This document shows positions 11,033 through 22,253 of a stretch of 64,000 nt of DNA, piece by piece. This DNA is from Alopecurus myosuroides (lineage: Eukaryota > Streptophyta > Magnoliopsida > Poales > Poaceae), in NCBI GenBank assembly GCA_028641055.1, contig JAPCYS010001888.1:1-64000 (forward strand). The letters are read 5' to 3'. Within the stretch, counting starts at the first letter, position 1; each line of letters opens with the position of its first letter. Below the pieces are notes generated by a model. It did no database searches. It saw only the letters and a list, made by a program, of their open reading frames with translations, and had not been told where the DNA came from. The translations under genes were made by a program, and so were the position numbers.

Positions 11033-12540
11033 TAAATCGCAAAATTGAACAAATACCAAAAATATGGGATGTAGACGAAAACAAAGATGATAAAAAGATT
11101 GTAAACAATGAAGGATGGATAAAATAGTTTTATGAATAAATTTTACTTTTGACTCTGAACAAAGATTACAAACGACATATCATGCTCTCGTGGCTGAAAA
11201 GAAATAATAGATTACGTTATATCTGACCCCGTGTTCTACATTGCAGCTTATTGGTGCACATATCTTAGCTCAACACCCAAAAGAACAAATAGTCATTACA
11301 TATTTAACAAAAATTAAAAACCCTTCTCCTATCAATTCAAGCGGAAAAGATCTAAAAATTCCATTGCTTCTGTTGCTTCTTCCGATGACGAATTACAAAG
11401 AATGGTCAGACTGTATGATAGACTATTTGAAATGAATGGGACATTAAAGGAAAAAAACCACGAAGAATGTTCAGCTGTGACTTCTTCATTTCCTGTTCAT
11501 CTCTGCAGAAAACGTGGCTGTTATAATCTGGCCATTTTCCCATAATGCGTGCATGAATGGTTCAACCTGTACATTTTGCGAACTTTTCAGCAAAAACAAG
11601 CATCCTAAACCGGTTTACATGGCTAACAGTGAACAGTTGAGAACGTGGGATTTTGAATAAAGAACTTTTAGTTGAAACACCTGATTCCCATGTCAAGCCA
11701 CAGGAAAGTGAATGAAACATTTTGAATCAAAACACCGTTTCCTAAGCTCTTGTCCCACAACAGATTTTTTTTTCCGTAGATTGTTTCATTGTCAGTCGCA
11801 ACCTAGCCTTCAAGCAACATAAATATGACACCTTTTGCAGCAATATTTTTCAGTCGATTAATTAGATAAACATACTTATGACCACGAGTTGCGATGGTAA
11901 TTTATATATGCGCCTCAAGAGTGTGCGATAGGGTGGAGCGGAACTTGGGATGCAGCCAGCGTTGAAGTCGTGTTCCGAGAGCCTGATCAGCGTAATGGAT
12001 CCCTAGATTAGACACACTGAACATTATTTGAAATGAAATAAAAAAAAAGATAATCCAGATAATATGTCTAAACCTATATTTCTGGACGTATGCACAAGCA
12101 CAAAACCACCTATGAAAGTTACCATATCATGATAATGTATGGCTCCATGTTGGACCCTTTCATTGGAATTTATCACTCAAGAGAGAAATAGCTGTTATAA
12201 ACAAAGCAAGGAGTAAGGTATGCACTGGATAGCCAAGACTGAAAAATTAAAGATGGTATGTATTTAAATAGTGCATGACACCTTACAGGCTTAATCATTG
12301 TTATTTCAGTCATATGCACGACCAAGAAATTACATGTATAAATGAAGATATAAGGCAGGCAACATGGAAAGGTTGAGATACCTAGGCAACACCTTAGGTG
12401 CATGAATTCCATATGGCCCGGTGCAACTCAAACCAGGGGCGACGGGAAGGAACATTCGGCCAACATCAACGCCCTTTCATCCACATCAACGCCCTCAACC
12501 ATCTTCCCCCTTCATCCTTGCTCGCCACCATCTAGAGGAC
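11033..12540. other. duplicated sequence with a short coding-like stretch
   Basis: Matched by 59757-61280 in copy B. Around 11350-11500 one plus-strand frame reads like protein (a Ser-rich segment, then DDELQRMVRLYDRLFEMNG), with possible splice acceptors at 11245 and 11500. I do not recognise the family. In copy B the same frame is broken by a 7-base insertion just after the Asp-Asp-Glu codons (about 60121). It could be an exon remnant of a host gene or of a large transposon. The rest of the interval is AT-rich and featureless. Confidence 0.3.
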
Positions 12541-12807
12541 CAAACATTGATATTGCGGTATTCTTTGGCCATGCACTGAAACAATTGAAATTTAAATATA
12601 GGTGTTTTAGAAAAATAGAAGCTCTCAAAAAGGGTCCTAAAGTTAATTTTTTAAGGAAATATGTTACAATTTACTATGAAGATGCTATCCAACCGGAAAT
12701 TGCACGTATTCCCATGTGATTTCATTGGCGGCCTAAAGTACACTGATCCCACTTTAAAGTCATTCCAAATATTTTGTACTAAAATCAACACATTAAATTA
12801 GTTAGAT

Positions 12808-13240
12808 CACTACTAGATATCCCCAAATAGCCAAGGGGTAACTTACCTTCGGTCATTTATGTTCACCGTCGGTTACACATATATCCGACGGTGCACCGTC
12901 GGATATCTCCCGTCGGTGATGCTCGGTGGGCCATTGCTCGAATGGCCGACGGTACTATCGGATATTATGATGACCTACGGTACAAAGCCGAGAGTGGGCT
13001 ATGGGATATGTCTTGGTGAAGGACGCCTCATCATGTTATGCCGGTGATTATAGCCGACTGTTCACCATCAGTCATGTATTTACTGACAGTTTTTTCTACC
13101 GTCGGCATTCACAACGGTCTACGGTCTATCTGTACCGTCAAAGATTATTATAGCCTACAGGGCAAATGACACTGTCATTTAACATAATAACCGACGGGCC
13201 AAAGAACCCGACGGTATCTCACACCGTCGGGCATGATTAT
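12808..13240 (+). mobile_element. CACTA-type terminus with ACCGTCGG subterminal repeats
   Basis: CACTACTAG at 12808 is followed by a cluster of ACCGTCGG motifs in both orientations (about ten between 12860 and 13230). This arrangement is typical of the transposase-binding subterminal region of plant CACTA elements. No opposite TAGTG end was found within the next few kb, so only one end is recognised. Copy B has lost 12811-12955, including the terminus, but keeps the inner motifs. The mobile-element call is an inference from architecture. Confidence 0.5.
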
Positions 13241-14110
13241 TGATGAGTGGGCCATAAAACCATTGATATTTTTGTTGCCGAGGGATTTTGGTCTCAGCCA
13301 TATAGATTACACGTGGTTTTCTAATATAGTTAAAACTGAAACAAATGGTTGCACAAGGCGCACAAATCTCACTATCAGAAGATTATTTTACAACTATGTG
13401 CATTTCAATACATTTGGTAGAAATGACAGAACATGAATTATATCAATCACAATCTGATAATGTATTCCAAACCTAACAAGAGTCGCATCCAACTCATATT
13501 AATCACTAACGAACCATTGGAAGAGAAAAATGTATTGTTGAAAATATTTTGCATAAGACAACTGGTCCAAAAATATCAAGCACAAATTCTATCTTGAGAA
13601 GTTCGCTTCGTTAAATGACTTGAAGACTGTTCTATTATCATGCTCATCGCCGGAGATACGTCCCCATCCAGCATTGCTTCACACTCCCTACAATATTTAC
13701 CAAAATATTAGTAAGAAAGATGGAAATGAGAATCATAAGGGAAACACATAAAAACAACCCGAATAAGATGGCAATTAACTCCTATAATAAAAATGGAGTG
13801 AAAAGTGTCAACCATAAAAGTAACCGCTATAATAAATCTAGTCTAACAAGACAGTTGTGTGTCTACCATCCAGAACCTTTACATCTAATATTGATGTGAA
13901 CCAAAGAGAAGTAGCTAGTATATGATCAAGTTACACCCATAGATTAGATCATGAGATATCTACATGCGTTGTTGCACCAATAGAATTTCTTTTTTCTTGC
14001 GAACTGTATCAATAGGATTGCAATCAGAAAAGTTATGAAGTACAGTCACAACACACGAGGAAAAAATACTCGGACAGGGAAAGGGGGACGGCCATAGAGA
14101 GATAGAGAGG
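13241..14110. other. no gene recognised
   Basis: AT-rich sequence continuing copy A (matched by 63500-64000 as far as the window allows). It may be the interior of the CACTA element whose end lies at 12808, but nothing in it proves that. Confidence 0.4.
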
Positions 14111-14111
14111 A

Positions 14112-14720
14112 TCAGAGATGGATACCTTGGCCACACGCGCTGCGTGTTATTTGATCCTTCGTTGCAGTGGAATTCATTGCAGTGGATTTTCGGTCAGGGT
14201 AAAATCCTAACGACCTCACAAGCCTGAAGGCAACCAACGTGTAACAATTTCCGTGGGCACTATTTATAGATTTGAACCTTAAAATATGGATCAGCACACA
14301 ATCGTCCAGAAGGTACATGAAGGCAGGTTGGTTGCCGACCGACAGACATGCATGCTCCAGGGGCGTCTTCTTGCCTATACCGCAGATGCACAACACATGA
14401 GCAGAAGAGTTGATGCAGTCAGCCATCGATCCATAATAAGGATAATTTACTGATGTTGTGGATCAAAGGGGTCGAAGAGATTGATTACTTGGGGACATGT
14501 CCCACATGTTACGTCCAGCTCCAGCGTCGACAAGGTAGCGGCAGGCGGCGAGCGTCGACAAGGTAGCGGTAGCGTCGAAAGCGTTCATGCCACGGTAGCT
14601 GGTGGCGGCCACGATGGCATCGACCGCTCCGCCCGGTTCGTGTCCATGCTCCTTGATCCCTTGATCTCTGCATGTAGGCATTAACCGCACGATTCGACGC
14701 CCCGCACGGACGCAACAAAT
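14112..14720 (-). pseudogene. ankyrin-repeat gene fragment
   Basis: Two minus-strand frames read like ankyrin repeats. At about 14680-14463 there is GGAVDAIVAATSYRGMNAFDA followed by a CRYLVD helix motif. At about 14380-14290 there is GKKTPLEHACLSVGN followed by a YLLDDC motif. The TPLEHA and CRYLVD/YLLD patterns match the helix-turn-helix signature of ankyrin units, a protein-interaction fold. The frames do not join and the repeats are degenerate. A ~30-nt unit (GCGTCGACAAGGTAGCGG) is duplicated at 14523-14569, which disturbs one repeat. This is most likely a decayed or captured fragment of a grass ankyrin gene; identity beyond the fold is unknown. Confidence 0.45.
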
Positions 14721-15440
14721 CGATCAGCCCTGAACAAAGCAACGAAAAAATGGAACCCTTTTGCACATCGCACGCGGTTGAGCGATGAGAGAAGATTTAG
14801 ATTGACCTTGAGCTGGCGGACGGTGAAGCGAGAGATCTGCTCGCTTCTGCTCTTCCTTCGGCGACGGCTACCTAGGGTTTCTCCTCTAACTCTGGTGCAA
14901 GGGGAGGGGAGGGAGGGAAAGGAGGAGACGGCAGACTTTACTGAACTAATAGGGGTGTGGCCGCGTGGGTGGTCTCGTAGCGGGAATATTTTGGCGTTCG
15001 CACGAAAAAATCAAAATTGCCCACTGCACGATGCTGTGATTAGGATAAATAATCGTGGAATAAGATCTTAATTCTCGTATAACTAAAAAATCCAGCGTGT
15101 AGAAAAATGGGTCAACTTAATAAATAGAACTTTATTTTTCCTATATAACCGAAAATCAACTTTTTTCTCGAAACAGGATTTCGTCCCACTTTATAAATAA
15201 ATCAAACGCTCACAACAGTCGTGATGCCCGAAACGGGCGGCCCCGAACACTGCCAACTGACCTAGCAAATTAAGTTGGCTTAACTTGCATGTGAGTATCG
15301 TGATGGAGCGAGATACGTGCAGGAAAATTTGTACGGGCTTGGACGAAGCCAGACTTGTAACCATTGTTATACGTATGCTCCAAGTTGATCGATCTTATCT
15401 TGAAGATTTTAAAGGCGGTGTTCCCGCAATACGTGTGGGA
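14721..15440. other. no gene recognised
   Basis: Mixed-composition sequence. A CTAGGGTTTCTCC motif near 14870 resembles grass 5' UTR sequence, but no start or ORF follows that I can support. Confidence 0.35.
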
Positions 15441-15473
15441 TTGAAACGGAACCAACCGTCCCATGTTTGCTGG

Positions 15474-15482
15474 CTATATAAG
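15474..15482 (+). promoter_or_regulatory. TATA-box-like element
   Basis: CTATATAAG is followed by a ~220-nt leader-like stretch and an ATG with a downstream splice-donor-like GTGAGG. The spacing suits a plant promoter and 5' UTR. An LTR-derived promoter is the main alternative. Confidence 0.35.
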
Positions 15483-15707
15483 CTGGCCACAAGGAATGCG
15501 GAGAAAAATGGAGGCCGCCACAAGAACACTCATACAACAACAGAGTCAGCTTGAGACCCTATAGCAGAGGCAATCTCTAGATTGCATCTGGAGAAGAAGA
15601 GCCATCTCGTACACACAGGCGAGACTTGCCGAGAGCTTGTGCGTACGTACACGAGCTCCCGCCGGCGAGACGATCGTTCCGACGCGAAGACATTCTAGCT
15701 AGCGGAG

Positions 15708-15729
15708 ATGGCGGTCATCTTCCCCAATG
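15708..15729 (+). pseudogene. candidate first coding exon cut off by downstream insertion
   Basis: An ATG in AGCGGAGATGGCG context opens a seven-codon frame (MAVIFPN plus one base), followed at 15730 by GTGAGG, a good splice donor. A TATA-like box lies ~230 nt upstream. The presumed intron is interrupted 37 nt later by the solo LTR at 15767. Beyond the LTR no matching downstream exon can be identified in the GC-rich repeats. Family unknown; the exon call rests only on these short signals. Confidence 0.25.
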
Positions 15730-15766
15730 GTGAGGATCCATGCTAATCAATCTTGTTGTTGTTTGC

Positions 15767-16733
15767 TGTTGGAATTTTGGCCCAAATATGATTCAGCCTA
15801 TTTTAGTGCTCTTCGAATTACTGAAAATCCTAGAGGCCCATGTGACCCATTCGTGTATGGCAAGAGGTAGGACAAATGTTTAGTCCCACATTGCTAGTTG
15901 AGTGGAAGTTTTACCTGTTTATAAGGGAGGCATTTCCACTTGTTGTATGAGCATGAGAAGGAGATGACTACACGCGCGCTCCGCCGCCCGCCTCGCCTCG
16001 TCACGACGCACGCGCGCCGCGGGTTGCGGGAATGCCTCCCTCTCTTTATTTTGCCATACATGTGAATTAGAATATGAACAAGCGCAAGAATCTGAAACGT
16101 TTTGCTCAGTGGGTTTTGATTACGAAGGCTGCTCAGCTTCGGCTGCGGCCTGTCTGCCTTCCCGACTCTTCGTTTCATCTTCTCGCGTGGCCTGTTCGGC
16201 TCCTGCTCTGTGCCTATAAAACAAGAGGTCGATCCTCTCCAGAGAAAGGCACAACAGATCCACACCTCTGCCTCATATTTCGAGCACTGCGCCACCGATC
16301 AGGACATCTCCATCCTGTGCCGCGGCGTGCACCGCGGGACGGGATAGTATGCCTCCGGAACCGCGTCTCTTCGGATCCTGTACGGGAGAAGGACGATAAG
16401 GTTTTTGGGGAGCGCTGCGGCGCAACTATTGGCATCATCGTCATCACGGACACCGATGACTACTTCCCGAACGACGACTTCTTCCACGTCGACAACCTCT
16501 TCGGCGACAAGTCTGACGTGCCCAACGTCAACGGTTCTTCGTCTGCACCGTATGTGTTCATATTTTTGCTTCATGTCTCAATACATGTTCTTCTAGTACC
16601 GATCTATTTGAATCTGTCTATGTCGCGTTTTCATGCAAATCATATGAATAGTTTATTTCTAGTTGTTCTAGCCATATGTTGTTTATCTTTTCCATGGATT
16701 AAATCATTTGGAAAATTGCTCATATATTTAACA
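15767..16733 (+). mobile_element. solo LTR, 967 bp
   Basis: The block runs from TGTTGGAATT to ATTTAACA and is flanked by the 5-bp direct repeat TTTGC (15762-15766 and 16734-16738). There is no internal retroelement sequence and no second LTR, so this is best explained as a solo LTR left after LTR-LTR recombination. The strand is assumed; TG...CA ends are symmetric. A 224-codon open frame at 16074-16748 spans its interior and is not considered a gene. Confidence 0.8.
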
Positions 16734-16738
16734 TTTGC

Positions 16739-18511
16739 ATCTAGCTAGCACGGTCATGGCTACCCTGCCCGAGCTGCCGACTTCTACCTCTATGACGATG
16801 ATGGTGTCGGGCTGCTGGCGTGCTAGCCCGGCACGATCTCCGCCTCCGCGAGGACGCTGTCGTCTCTGCGATGAGGTCATCGCGGCTGCGGGCGTGTATC
16901 TGTTGTTGTTCTCACCATGACGGGCTGCCGGTGAGCAGCCTGACATGATCTCTATCTTCACGATGGCGTCGTTGTGGTTGCGGCCTGCTACCCAGCGCTG
17001 TCACCACCTTCATCAATGCACGGCGTCCTTGGGGACGCCGGCGTGCGGCCCGCTTCTCCATCTCCACGTGGACGTCAGGCTGCCGGTGAGCGGCCCGGGG
17101 CTTCTACACCTCCGCGGCGGCGGCATTGCAGCGCCCTGACTAGGGCCGTCCCGTGCACGACATGGTCGGGGATGTCGGCGCCATCTTCTTCTTCACCAGA
17201 TCGTCGGCGGGTAGCCGTGGCTGTACTCACCGGAACGACGACATCGGGCTGCTGGTGAACAAACCTGGCGGCATCTCTACTCCCGTGGCGGTGGCATAGT
17301 GGTTGCTAGCGTGTAGCCAAGGGCCGTCGCCGTCTCCATGTCTTTGGTGACCGCCGTCATAAACATGGTGTCATCTCCTCCTCTGCGATGAACTCCTCGC
17401 GGCTGCCGGCGTGTAGACGCGGTCGTGTTTACCATGATGACAAGGTCGGGCTGCCGTTTGGCGGCCTGATGAGATCTCTACCTCCGACGGCGTAGTTGCG
17501 GTGGCGGTTCCATTGAATGAATAACGGATCCGGATCCCAAGAACAATAAAGCTTTGGAATAAGCATGAGTGATCAAATGAAATAAAGCAGCTTGAGCGCA
17601 CCGGCCGTCGCCATCTCCATCCATGCGTAGTGTCTTTTCGGGGCGCCGGCGTGCAGCCCGGTGCTTCTCCATCTCCACGGCAACGTCATCTAGTTGCTAG
17701 CTGATGGCTCGATATGACGGCACCGGGGCTGACGAGACGCAGCCTAGTCGTCGATCCGCAACTCCACGACTCATCACCAGTCCGATCTCGTTTTTCCTAT
17801 CTTTTGCTTTGAGGCTAAGACGCCGCTGTGGCTGTAGATAGTCATGCGCATCACATAGTTGCGCTGCTACTGGCCACACACATGCACGGCTGTGGCGTAT
17901 CTTGTACGCCCGCCAACACACGGTCTCCATCAGCCGGCCGCGCTGTCGTCCACAATCGACGCCACCCGGCTCTCAGGATGTACATGGACATGGACGTCCG
18001 CCTGGCCGCTTGGTCCATGCCGCTCCAAAAGACCAAACGGCTAAACGGATGGGCCGTCCAAATTAGGCGGGCCGGGTAGACAACGTCCGCTAAGCCGCTA
18101 CCATCCGCATCCGCAAGTACTGCAATCTCGCAGCCTAGCTGCCGGCGCTCTCTTTGCCCAAATCAGATGTTGAGTAGGAATAAAACGTCCATGCCCCAGC
18201 TCGCCGCCGCCGTCGGCCGGAGCCGTGCTTGTCTCCGCCTAGCTCCTAGCTCGGGGCTGTCTCTACTCTGCTGGTCGTCGCCTGCAATCGCTCGTCTCCG
18301 GCTAGATCAGCTTTCGAGTAGGAAGAAAAGGGCCGCCCAGATCCCTCGTCCACCCGCAGCTTGTCACCGCCGTCGAACCAGAGCCGCCCTTTGTCTCTCC
18401 CAGCTTCCAGTTCAAGACCTGCTGCACCCTGTTGCTCGTCGACACCCAGCCCCTTCCCATCGGGACCTGGTCAACTCGGCTCCGTTGCGAGCATGAATGG
18501 TCCAAATATCC
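16739..18511. repeat. GC-rich degenerate tandem repeats, no recognised gene
   Basis: Motifs such as GGGCTGCCGGTGAGC, GCCGGCGTGC and TTCTCCATCTCCACG recur with irregular spacing. Longer matches pair 16860-16980 with 17385-17510 (offset ~520) and 17020-17090 with 17620-17690 (offset ~590). A second two-unit repeat sits at 18166-18290 and 18308-18445 (GAGTAGGAA...CGCCGCCGTCG). The many overlapping short ORFs on both strands follow from GC bias. The origin may be amplified gene or LTR-leader sequence. Confidence 0.45.
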
Positions 18512-18514
18512 AGT

Positions 18515-19862
18515 CACTACGGGAGAGGAGAACTTTGCCGTGTGTCCTGCTCTTTACCGTGTGCTGGATGTCGGGCACACAGCGAAGAAATCTTTGCCGT
18601 GTGCCGACACACGGCAAAGAATTGCACACGGTTAAGACTATGAAAAACACACGGGAAAGAAAAGAGCACGGCAAAAATTACCGAATGCGCACGGCAAAGA
18701 TAGCCAGACGGCAAAAAAAATTGAGCCAAACGGAATAGCGAGCGGGTCAGTCATGGCCGTTCTCTGTGCGCACTGATTGGTTGGAGCAGGTTTCACGCGG
18801 ATAACTATCCGATGGCTCGGATGGTTTCTGAAGAAACACACAATCCGTGGCTCTTCTTGCATGTCTCTCTCATTGGTCCTTGCTTGGAGACATAAGGATG
18901 ACACAAGCAGCTGGCGTCATGTGCTTGGCCCTCTGGTTATCCCCGTGCGCACATCTCCTCTCTGCTCCACTGCTCCGTTCATGGCCGCGAGCTCCTTTAG
19001 TCCTCCCACCGGCGACGACCTCCATCACTTCTCCATGGCCGGCAACCTCCTCCACTCCTCCTCCCGCCGGCGACTACCTCGGTGTTCGCAGCGACCAGCT
19101 CTCCCTTTCCGGCTGCGCGGCCTCGCCACCGTCCTGGCGCCCTCGCAGGCCGTCTCCTTCCTCGGCCACCGCCATCTCGCCGTTGTCGACCTTCTCCTTC
19201 CTCGGCCACCGCCATCTCGCCGTTGTCGACCTTCTCCTTCCCCGGCCACCATCCTTGCGCCCTCGCCGTCTGCGGCGTCGTTCGAGCCGGACCGCGTCTC
19301 GGCGCCACCTCCCGCACCTCCAACCTAGACGTCATGGACAATCTCCATCGCCAAGGAGCTCGAGCAGAAGCTTGTCGTGACCGAGAACGCGTTGGCGCCG
19401 CCGGCCGCCGCCCTTGTTGACCTTATCCATGGACACAACTCGTCGTCGACCTCGCAGCGAGGACACTGCCCGGAGGACGCCGCCTCCCTTCTCGACGACC
19501 TCCGCCATGAACACTGCTCGCCGTCGACCTCGTGGCGACGACGCTACCCGAAGGACGCCGGCCGGCTGTCCTGGGTGCGCGACATTTTTTTAGATGGCAT
19601 AAGCTCTTTGCCGTGTGGAAGTTTACCACGGCAACGACCCGCTCGCTGTCACCGTCCGTCCATCATCGTCAAGTAACAGTGGATCCCACCCAGCAGCGTT
19701 GCCGTGTGCCCGACATAAGCCACACGGCAAAGAGAACGCTACCGTGCAAAAGGCTGCCGTGTGCGCTTTGCCGTTTGCGACACACGGTAAAGACGTTACT
19801 GTGTGTTTTTAGGCCTTTGCCGTGTGTTTTTGGCACACGGTAAAGAAGCGCTCTCCCATAGT
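18515..19862. mobile_element. non-autonomous CACTA transposon, 1,348 bp
   Basis: The left end CACTACGGGAGAG and the right end CTCTCCCATAGTG are inverted repeats (12 of 13 positions), flanked by the 3-bp target duplication AGT (18512-18514 and 19863-19865). Subterminal TTTGCCGTGTG/CACACGGCAAAG motifs cluster at both ends (18533-18730 and 19605-19845), as in CACTA elements. No transposase is encoded. The core (about 18960-19560) is GC-rich, coding-like sequence of a different composition, possibly a captured gene piece, and contains an exact 40-bp tandem duplication. Confidence 0.9.
19161..19240 (+). repeat. exact 40-bp tandem duplication inside the CACTA core
   Basis: 19161-19200 and 19201-19240 are identical, and a third partial copy starts at 19241. 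The period (40) is not a multiple of three, so it shifts any reading frame through the region. Confidence 0.95.
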
Positions 19863-20157
19863 GAGTAGAGGATATTGCACAAGAGCTTGTCTGATTCAAC
19901 TAGTACAAAGATGCATGAAGCCAAAGGATACAGGGATGTAGCGGACGGACAGCGGTGTCCGCTGGACACAACGGCCAAACGAATAAGCGGAGGCGGACTC
20001 CGCTAACAATATAATTAAACCAACGGACGAAGCCGAATGAGACGGACAATCCGTGGACATGTCCGCCCCCAACCTGACCCGACTCCTTGCCTTTTGCGTC
20101 GTCGGCGGTATGCATCATATGCAGCAAAGGAAATCTGTTCAGGCCATGGGCCCATAT

Positions 20158-20994
20158 AGGGGTGGGAACTGGTAGAAATTGAAAATTGAAAATTGAAAAG
20201 GATAATCGAGAAATTGAAAATGAAAGTGGTAAATATCCGAATCCAAACAACAAAGAAATGGAAATGGTAAATATCCGTATTCGTTTTTCCAAATACAAAA
20301 CAAATGTGGTATTGAATTTTGAACAAAATATGGATATGGAAATGGATATATCCGTATCCGAATAAAATTATAAAATTATGTTAGCCAGTTTTGGCAAACC
20401 TAGTATGATACTCCCTCCGTCCCAAAATATAAGGCGCCCTTTAATTTCGGGGGTCAACGACGTCCAACTTTGACCATGATTTGTCCTTACAATATGTTTA
20501 CAAAATTAGTATAAATATATATGAAATGGAAGAATTTTACAACACGATTTCAACGATACTGTTTTTACATTCTCAATCCATATAATTTATAATTTATTGG
20601 TGGTCAAAGTCGAGCATCAAAGACCACCATAAAAATAGCGCGCCTTGTATTTTGGGATGGAGGGAGTATGATGATTAACCAACCTAAAAGAGTATGAAAG
20701 TGGGTAAATGTGTTTTTCCATGATTGAACTTTAAACCATCGTGTATTATACATCCATACTTATATTTATACCGTTTAATACTTGACTCGATATAAGACAT
20801 AACTGTATTATTTCCTTATATTCGTATCCGTTCCGAATTTAGAAAATATACGATCCGCATTCGTATTCGAGTAACATCCGCTCCGCATTCGTATCTGATA
20901 ATATCCGTATCCGTATTCGCATTCGTTTTAAAAATATGGAAAAGGATGTGGGAAGGGCACTATCCGATCCACATCCGATCCGTTTCCACCCCTT
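20158..20994. mobile_element. possible hAT-like element remnant
   Basis: The left end AGGGGTGGGA and the right end TCCACCCCTT form an imperfect inverted repeat. The interior is rich in ATCCGTATCCG-type repeats in both orientations, a pattern common in plant hAT-derived elements. No clean 8-bp target duplication was seen. A Stowaway MITE (20411-20666) is nested in it, so this element is older. Confidence 0.4.
20411..20666. mobile_element. Stowaway (Tc1/mariner) MITE, 256 bp
   Basis: The left end CTCCCTCCGTCCCAAAATAT and the matching right end ATTTTGGGATGGAGGGAG form ~25-bp terminal inverted repeats, flanked by TA target duplications (20409-20410, 20667-20668). The inner sequence is AT-rich and non-coding, as expected for this grass MITE superfamily. 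Confidence 0.93.
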
Positions 20995-20996
20995 AA

Positions 20997-22253
20997 CACG
21001 CGTACACCCGACGCTTGCTATGTGCACGAGCATGCACGCCGGTACAAGTCATGTGATCATACCTCGTGTGGGTGTTCTCCAAAGTGCCGTACGTGTATGG
21101 GCTTGCATGGACGAGCGACGTTACCTAGCTGGTGCAGTGCATGTGTCTAGCGTGTGCTAGTATGCAACGACATGAAGATCAACATATATGAGGCAGCGGC
21201 TTCCTGCCGTGCCGCTCGTGTACCCGTTCACCCTCTCTCTGGGTGTTGCCGGTCCAATATCCTCCGACGCGCACAAGCCCGCTATCACCATGGGCGGCGC
21301 ACTCGACAACATCTTCCGGATATGCATGCTCAAAGTGATGTTGTCCGTCTTTCTCCATCATCTCCAATTAAGACCACGTCTACTTCCGCGGGGTGTACCC
21401 CTCGCACTTACGACGGAGCTGCAAAGCCGTCACGACGTCCACGCCAAGTATTACCATGCATGCTACCACGACTTCAATCACTTCAACGCCGCACGAGACC
21501 ACTGGCGGAACTAGGAATCAAGCTTAAGGGGGGACAAAGATGGTAATCATCCATTAGAGGGGGCCAATATGCTAGTTTTCACTAAAAATATTTCTAAACA
21601 GTCTTATCTGTCTAAAAATTAGCTTGATGCTGCATGCATAGGGGGGCCAAGGCCCCTGCTCGTCCCCCCTAGTTCCGCCACTGCTCGAGACGGACGAGGC
21701 AAGACGGCGAGACGGGCATGGCCGGAGCAAAGGCCATGCTATCTACGACACATGTACACACTAGTACACGTACTTCGCCGGCGACAACACACACCACCAC
21801 CACCACCATGCATGAAGAACGCAAAGCGAAGACTGAAGACGACGACCAAGCAGCTTAATCAGAGGTGTCTCGTGGTCCTTCCGCGGGAGTAATTAACCGG
21901 GAGCTTTCCGAGGGCCCCGGAAACCAGGAGACCACAATCGGCTAGTATCTTGGCCGCGCCAGCAGGCCATGGAGCGCACATGTGTAATATTTGTGTATTA
22001 GTCATTACGATTAATGATACAATGTTCCTCTCTTTTATTTTTGTGTACTTTGTACACTGGCACGCCCGCGTTTTTTACTTTTTGTAGTCCCTCGGCGTAT
22101 GAGAGATACACATTGCTCTTTTCTTATCAAGAGCGTTTCATTTTGTATTTCTCGTGTCAAACAACGAGCACGATAGGGTGTTATTTATATTAAGATAAAG
22201 AAAAACTTCGGACGAAGCGAAGCGAGACCTGTCGCTGGAGTCTTGGTACGAGT
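20997..22253. other. GC-moderate sequence, possible decayed exon, host of a hAT MITE
   Basis: Between 21150 and 21880 there are several overlapping open frames of 60-130 codons, some reading across the hAT MITE footprint if it is removed, but none has a domain I recognise. A (CAC)n microsatellite lies near 21790. The stretch 21900-22250 is AT-rich and resembles a 3' UTR or spacer. No gene is called. Confidence 0.3.
21500..21683. mobile_element. hAT-type MITE, 184 bp
   Basis: Termini CACTGGCGGAACTAGG and its inverted partner CCTAGTTCCGCCACTG match at 15 of 16 bases. They are flanked by an 8-bp target duplication with one mismatch (CACGAGAC at 21492-21499; CTCGAGAC at 21684-21691). An 8-bp duplication and short TIRs are diagnostic of the hAT superfamily. 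The element is non-coding. Confidence 0.85.

Larger units (their letters stand above)
3790..13738 (+). repeat. large segmental duplication, copy A
   Basis: From the ACTCTTCAAG at 3790 onward this block is nearly collinear with 43690 to the window end, at an offset of 39,900 at the left edge. The shared order is AT-rich spacer, LINE fragment, ~845-bp tandem array, coding-like stretch at 11.2 kb, and CACTA subterminal region. Differences by eye are a few percent, plus discrete indels. Copy A has six tandem units where B has five, lacks a 1.67-kb segment present in B, and keeps a 145-bp segment missing in B. Position 13738 matches the last base of the window, so the real right end lies further on. 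Confidence 0.93.

Noticed and set aside
16074..16748. 224-codon plus-strand open frame
   Set aside because: It lies almost wholly inside the solo LTR bounded by TTTGC duplications and has no recognisable domain.
18777..19420. Several long ORFs inside the CACTA element
   Set aside because: Overlapping frames on both strands, low-complexity Pro/Arg/Ser content, and a 40-bp tandem duplication that shifts frame.
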